NCBI GenBank assembly: GCA_963808455.1
Contig: CAWEHT010000359.1
Span: 1 to 38,031, forward strand
Direction of reading: 5' to 3'
DNA length: 38,031 nucleotides
Source of the DNA: CAWEHT01 sp963808455
GTDB lineage: Bacteria; Chloroflexota; Anaerolineae; CG2-30-64-16
The translations under genes were made by a program, and so were the position numbers. Below are positions 36,761 to 38,031 of this stretch, piece after piece. The notes below the pieces were generated by a model. It was not told the origin of the DNA and did not search any database. It worked only from the letters and a program-made list of their open reading frames with translations. The stretch's first letter is position 1; every line of letters begins with the position of its first letter.

Positions 36761-38031
36761 TTACAGGGCCTCGTGCTGATAGACATCCCAGCGCTTATAA
36801 TTTGTCAGTGCCTCAGCGACAGCGCGGCCGTAATGGCTGCGGTTGACGGCCACGTGATGCTCGTAGCCGTGGTTGCAGATGTATTTCAGCAACTTTTGCA
36901 TTTGCGGTATCCTGACCACACCGTAGCCGCCGAAACTCTTGGGCCGGTCGCTGGTGATTTCGCCCTCGCCGACGTAGGCGCGTAGCTTGCCGTTCAGGTC
37001 GTCTGTGGAAACGCGGCAATAGGTGAGCGGGCCGCTCTTCAGTTTGCCGACTACGGTTCCGAAGGTGTTTTCCTTGCCCACCGAGCCCGCAATGATCTCC
37101 TGGAAATCCATCTTGAAATCTTCGAAAAAGTGCTTGGGCAGATTCGAGCAGTGGAAGATCACGGCCTTATCGGGGTCTTCGCCGTAGTTGTTGTTCCAGT
37201 CTACGATGGCGCTGGGCTCGCCGGCGGCAAGCTGCAGGATGTACATGCGAAATCATTCCGATCATGTCCGTCTCGCAAGCGCTGGGCATGAGGTTGTTGG
37301 ACATCATGCTCATCAGCGTGCAGGGTACGACGCCGAAGAACTCCTCCATGGCCGTCCAGCACTGAACGGAGGAGCCCGACGAGTTCGTTAGCCTTCATCC
37401 ATTCGTCCACCACCAAGCCGAACTTTGCCATTTTCAACAGGGAGGCGGAGGGAACACCCTGCGTGGGAACATAGCCTTGAATGGAGGCGATTTTCGCCTG
37501 CACATTCGGGTCGTCGTCCTTCAGACGCTGATGCGCGCCCAGGACTTCGGAGAGGTCCAGCGTTTCGACGCTGATTCCATGGTTCTCCATCAGCTTCTCG
37601 CTGAACCGCACGGTGTTGAAGGCCGCGGGTCGTGCGCCGATCACACCCACCCGGACGTTCTTGAGCCCCTTTACAATCCGGCAGGTGGCGGCAAATGCTT
37701 TCAAGTCGTCCGCAAAGACCGGAGAGGAAGGGGCTTCCGTATGCAGCGAGGTAAGCGTATAGCGGATGCCGTATTGCCAGAGGTTGTTGCAGGCCGACAT
37801 CTTTCCGCAGAAGCTGTCGCGGCGCGCGCTCACCAGCATCTTGTCGGGCTCATCCGGGAAGGCATGGATCAGGACGGGCACTTCCAGCCCCGAAATCGTT
37901 GTCCTGGCGGTGACCGTCAGTTCCGAGAAGTCGTGGCCGATCAGGGCGTGGGCCAAGCTGGAAGTCACGTAACAGACTTCTGGGGTCTGATGCCATAGCA
38001 ATACGTAATGAAACCAGCAAACGAGACACAA
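36761..38031 (-). CDS. L-fucose/arabinose isomerase-family protein, 5' end outside the window, two frameshifts
   Basis: The gene enters from the right edge. Readable parts are VPVLIHAFPDEPDKMLVSAR, SFCGKMSACNNLWQYGIRYT, VGVIGARPAAFNTVRFSEKL and FGLVVDEWMKANELVG. After an indel near 37372 follow VQCWTAMEEFFGVVPCTLMS and MMSNNLMPSACETDMIGMIS. After another at about 37246 follow MYILQLAAGEPSAIVDWNNN and YGEDPDKAVIFHCSNLPKHF. QCW, PSACE and DWNNNYG are hallmarks of the fucose isomerase fold, which interconverts aldoses and ketoses with a metal in the active site. Substrate cannot be told. The stop TAA is at 36761-36763. The first 40 residues at the edge look poorly conserved and may contain a further frame error. 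Confidence 0.75.

Overview
The window reads as a high-GC bacterial contig that joins two different backgrounds. From the left edge to about 30,190 the gene content suggests a Chloroflexota-like, at least partly anaerobic bacterium: rubrerythrin, a CooC-type nickel-insertion ATPase, a selenocysteine-containing SelD, a B12-binding MerR regulator and a Ser/Thr kinase with a DUF2207 ectodomain. From about 30,190 to the right edge the base composition is visibly lower in GC. The gene set there (mrdA-rodA-rne order, an Ste24-like M48 protease, a PIN remnant, a fucose-isomerase-family gene) looks Acidobacteriota-like. At the join a LON-domain gene on + and an RNase E/G gene on - are both cut off. This is a rearrangement or, more likely, an assembly chimera. 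Taxonomic statements are recollection of gene order and families, not searches.

Layout. 1-2.7 kb: rubrerythrin with terminator and a Crp-like palindrome, a small basic ORF, and an RlmI-like rRNA methyltransferase. 2.7-3.5 kb: an array of perfect hairpins, then a promoter-to-terminator unit that looks like a small RNA or attenuator. 3.5-17.9 kb: a large defence island built like the Helicase-Methylase-ATPase (Hma) arrangement: SNF2/DUF3883 helicase, DUF1156 DNA methyltransferase, DUF499 ATPase. Between helicase and methylase sit two embedded cargo modules: a Schlafen/AlbA_2 protein plus a ParA-like ATPase, and an AAA_21 ATPase plus a DUF4276 (TOPRIM-like) protein. The seam between the modules is a direct fusion of a duplicated methylase start to a duplicated helicase end, so each cargo is bracketed by the same two flanks. 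This is the most unusual structure in the window.

The island is also riddled with smaller insertions. A four-helix-bundle (S23/IVP family) gene with inverted repeats lies inside the methylase gene. A related ORF-less element lies inside the DUF499 gene. A GxxExxY gene sits in a nest of CTCACCGCAGAGGACGCGGG repeats. Short GGGAGCGCCGGC palindromes are inserted in frame in the helicase and methylase. These insertions keep the host frame, whereas about twenty 1-4 nt indels break frames across the whole contig. Many of the indels are therefore probably sequence errors, although real decay cannot be excluded.

17.9-20 kb: toxin-antitoxin-type remnants (DUF4160/DUF2442, MNT nucleotidyltransferase plus a HEPN stub cut by a TGTCATTCTGAG repeat). 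20-22.1 kb: the kinase. 22.1-26.2 kb: a minus-strand run selD - lipid kinase - xseA - xseB - DUF212/PAP2-like. SelD carries an in-frame TGA at its catalytic position followed by an E. coli-like bacterial SECIS hairpin. 26.3-30.2 kb: cooC, the MerR/B12 regulator, a Crp/Fnr regulator and the truncated LON-domain gene, with clear promoters and terminators. 30.2-38 kb: the Acidobacteriota-like cell-wall elongation genes and neighbours.
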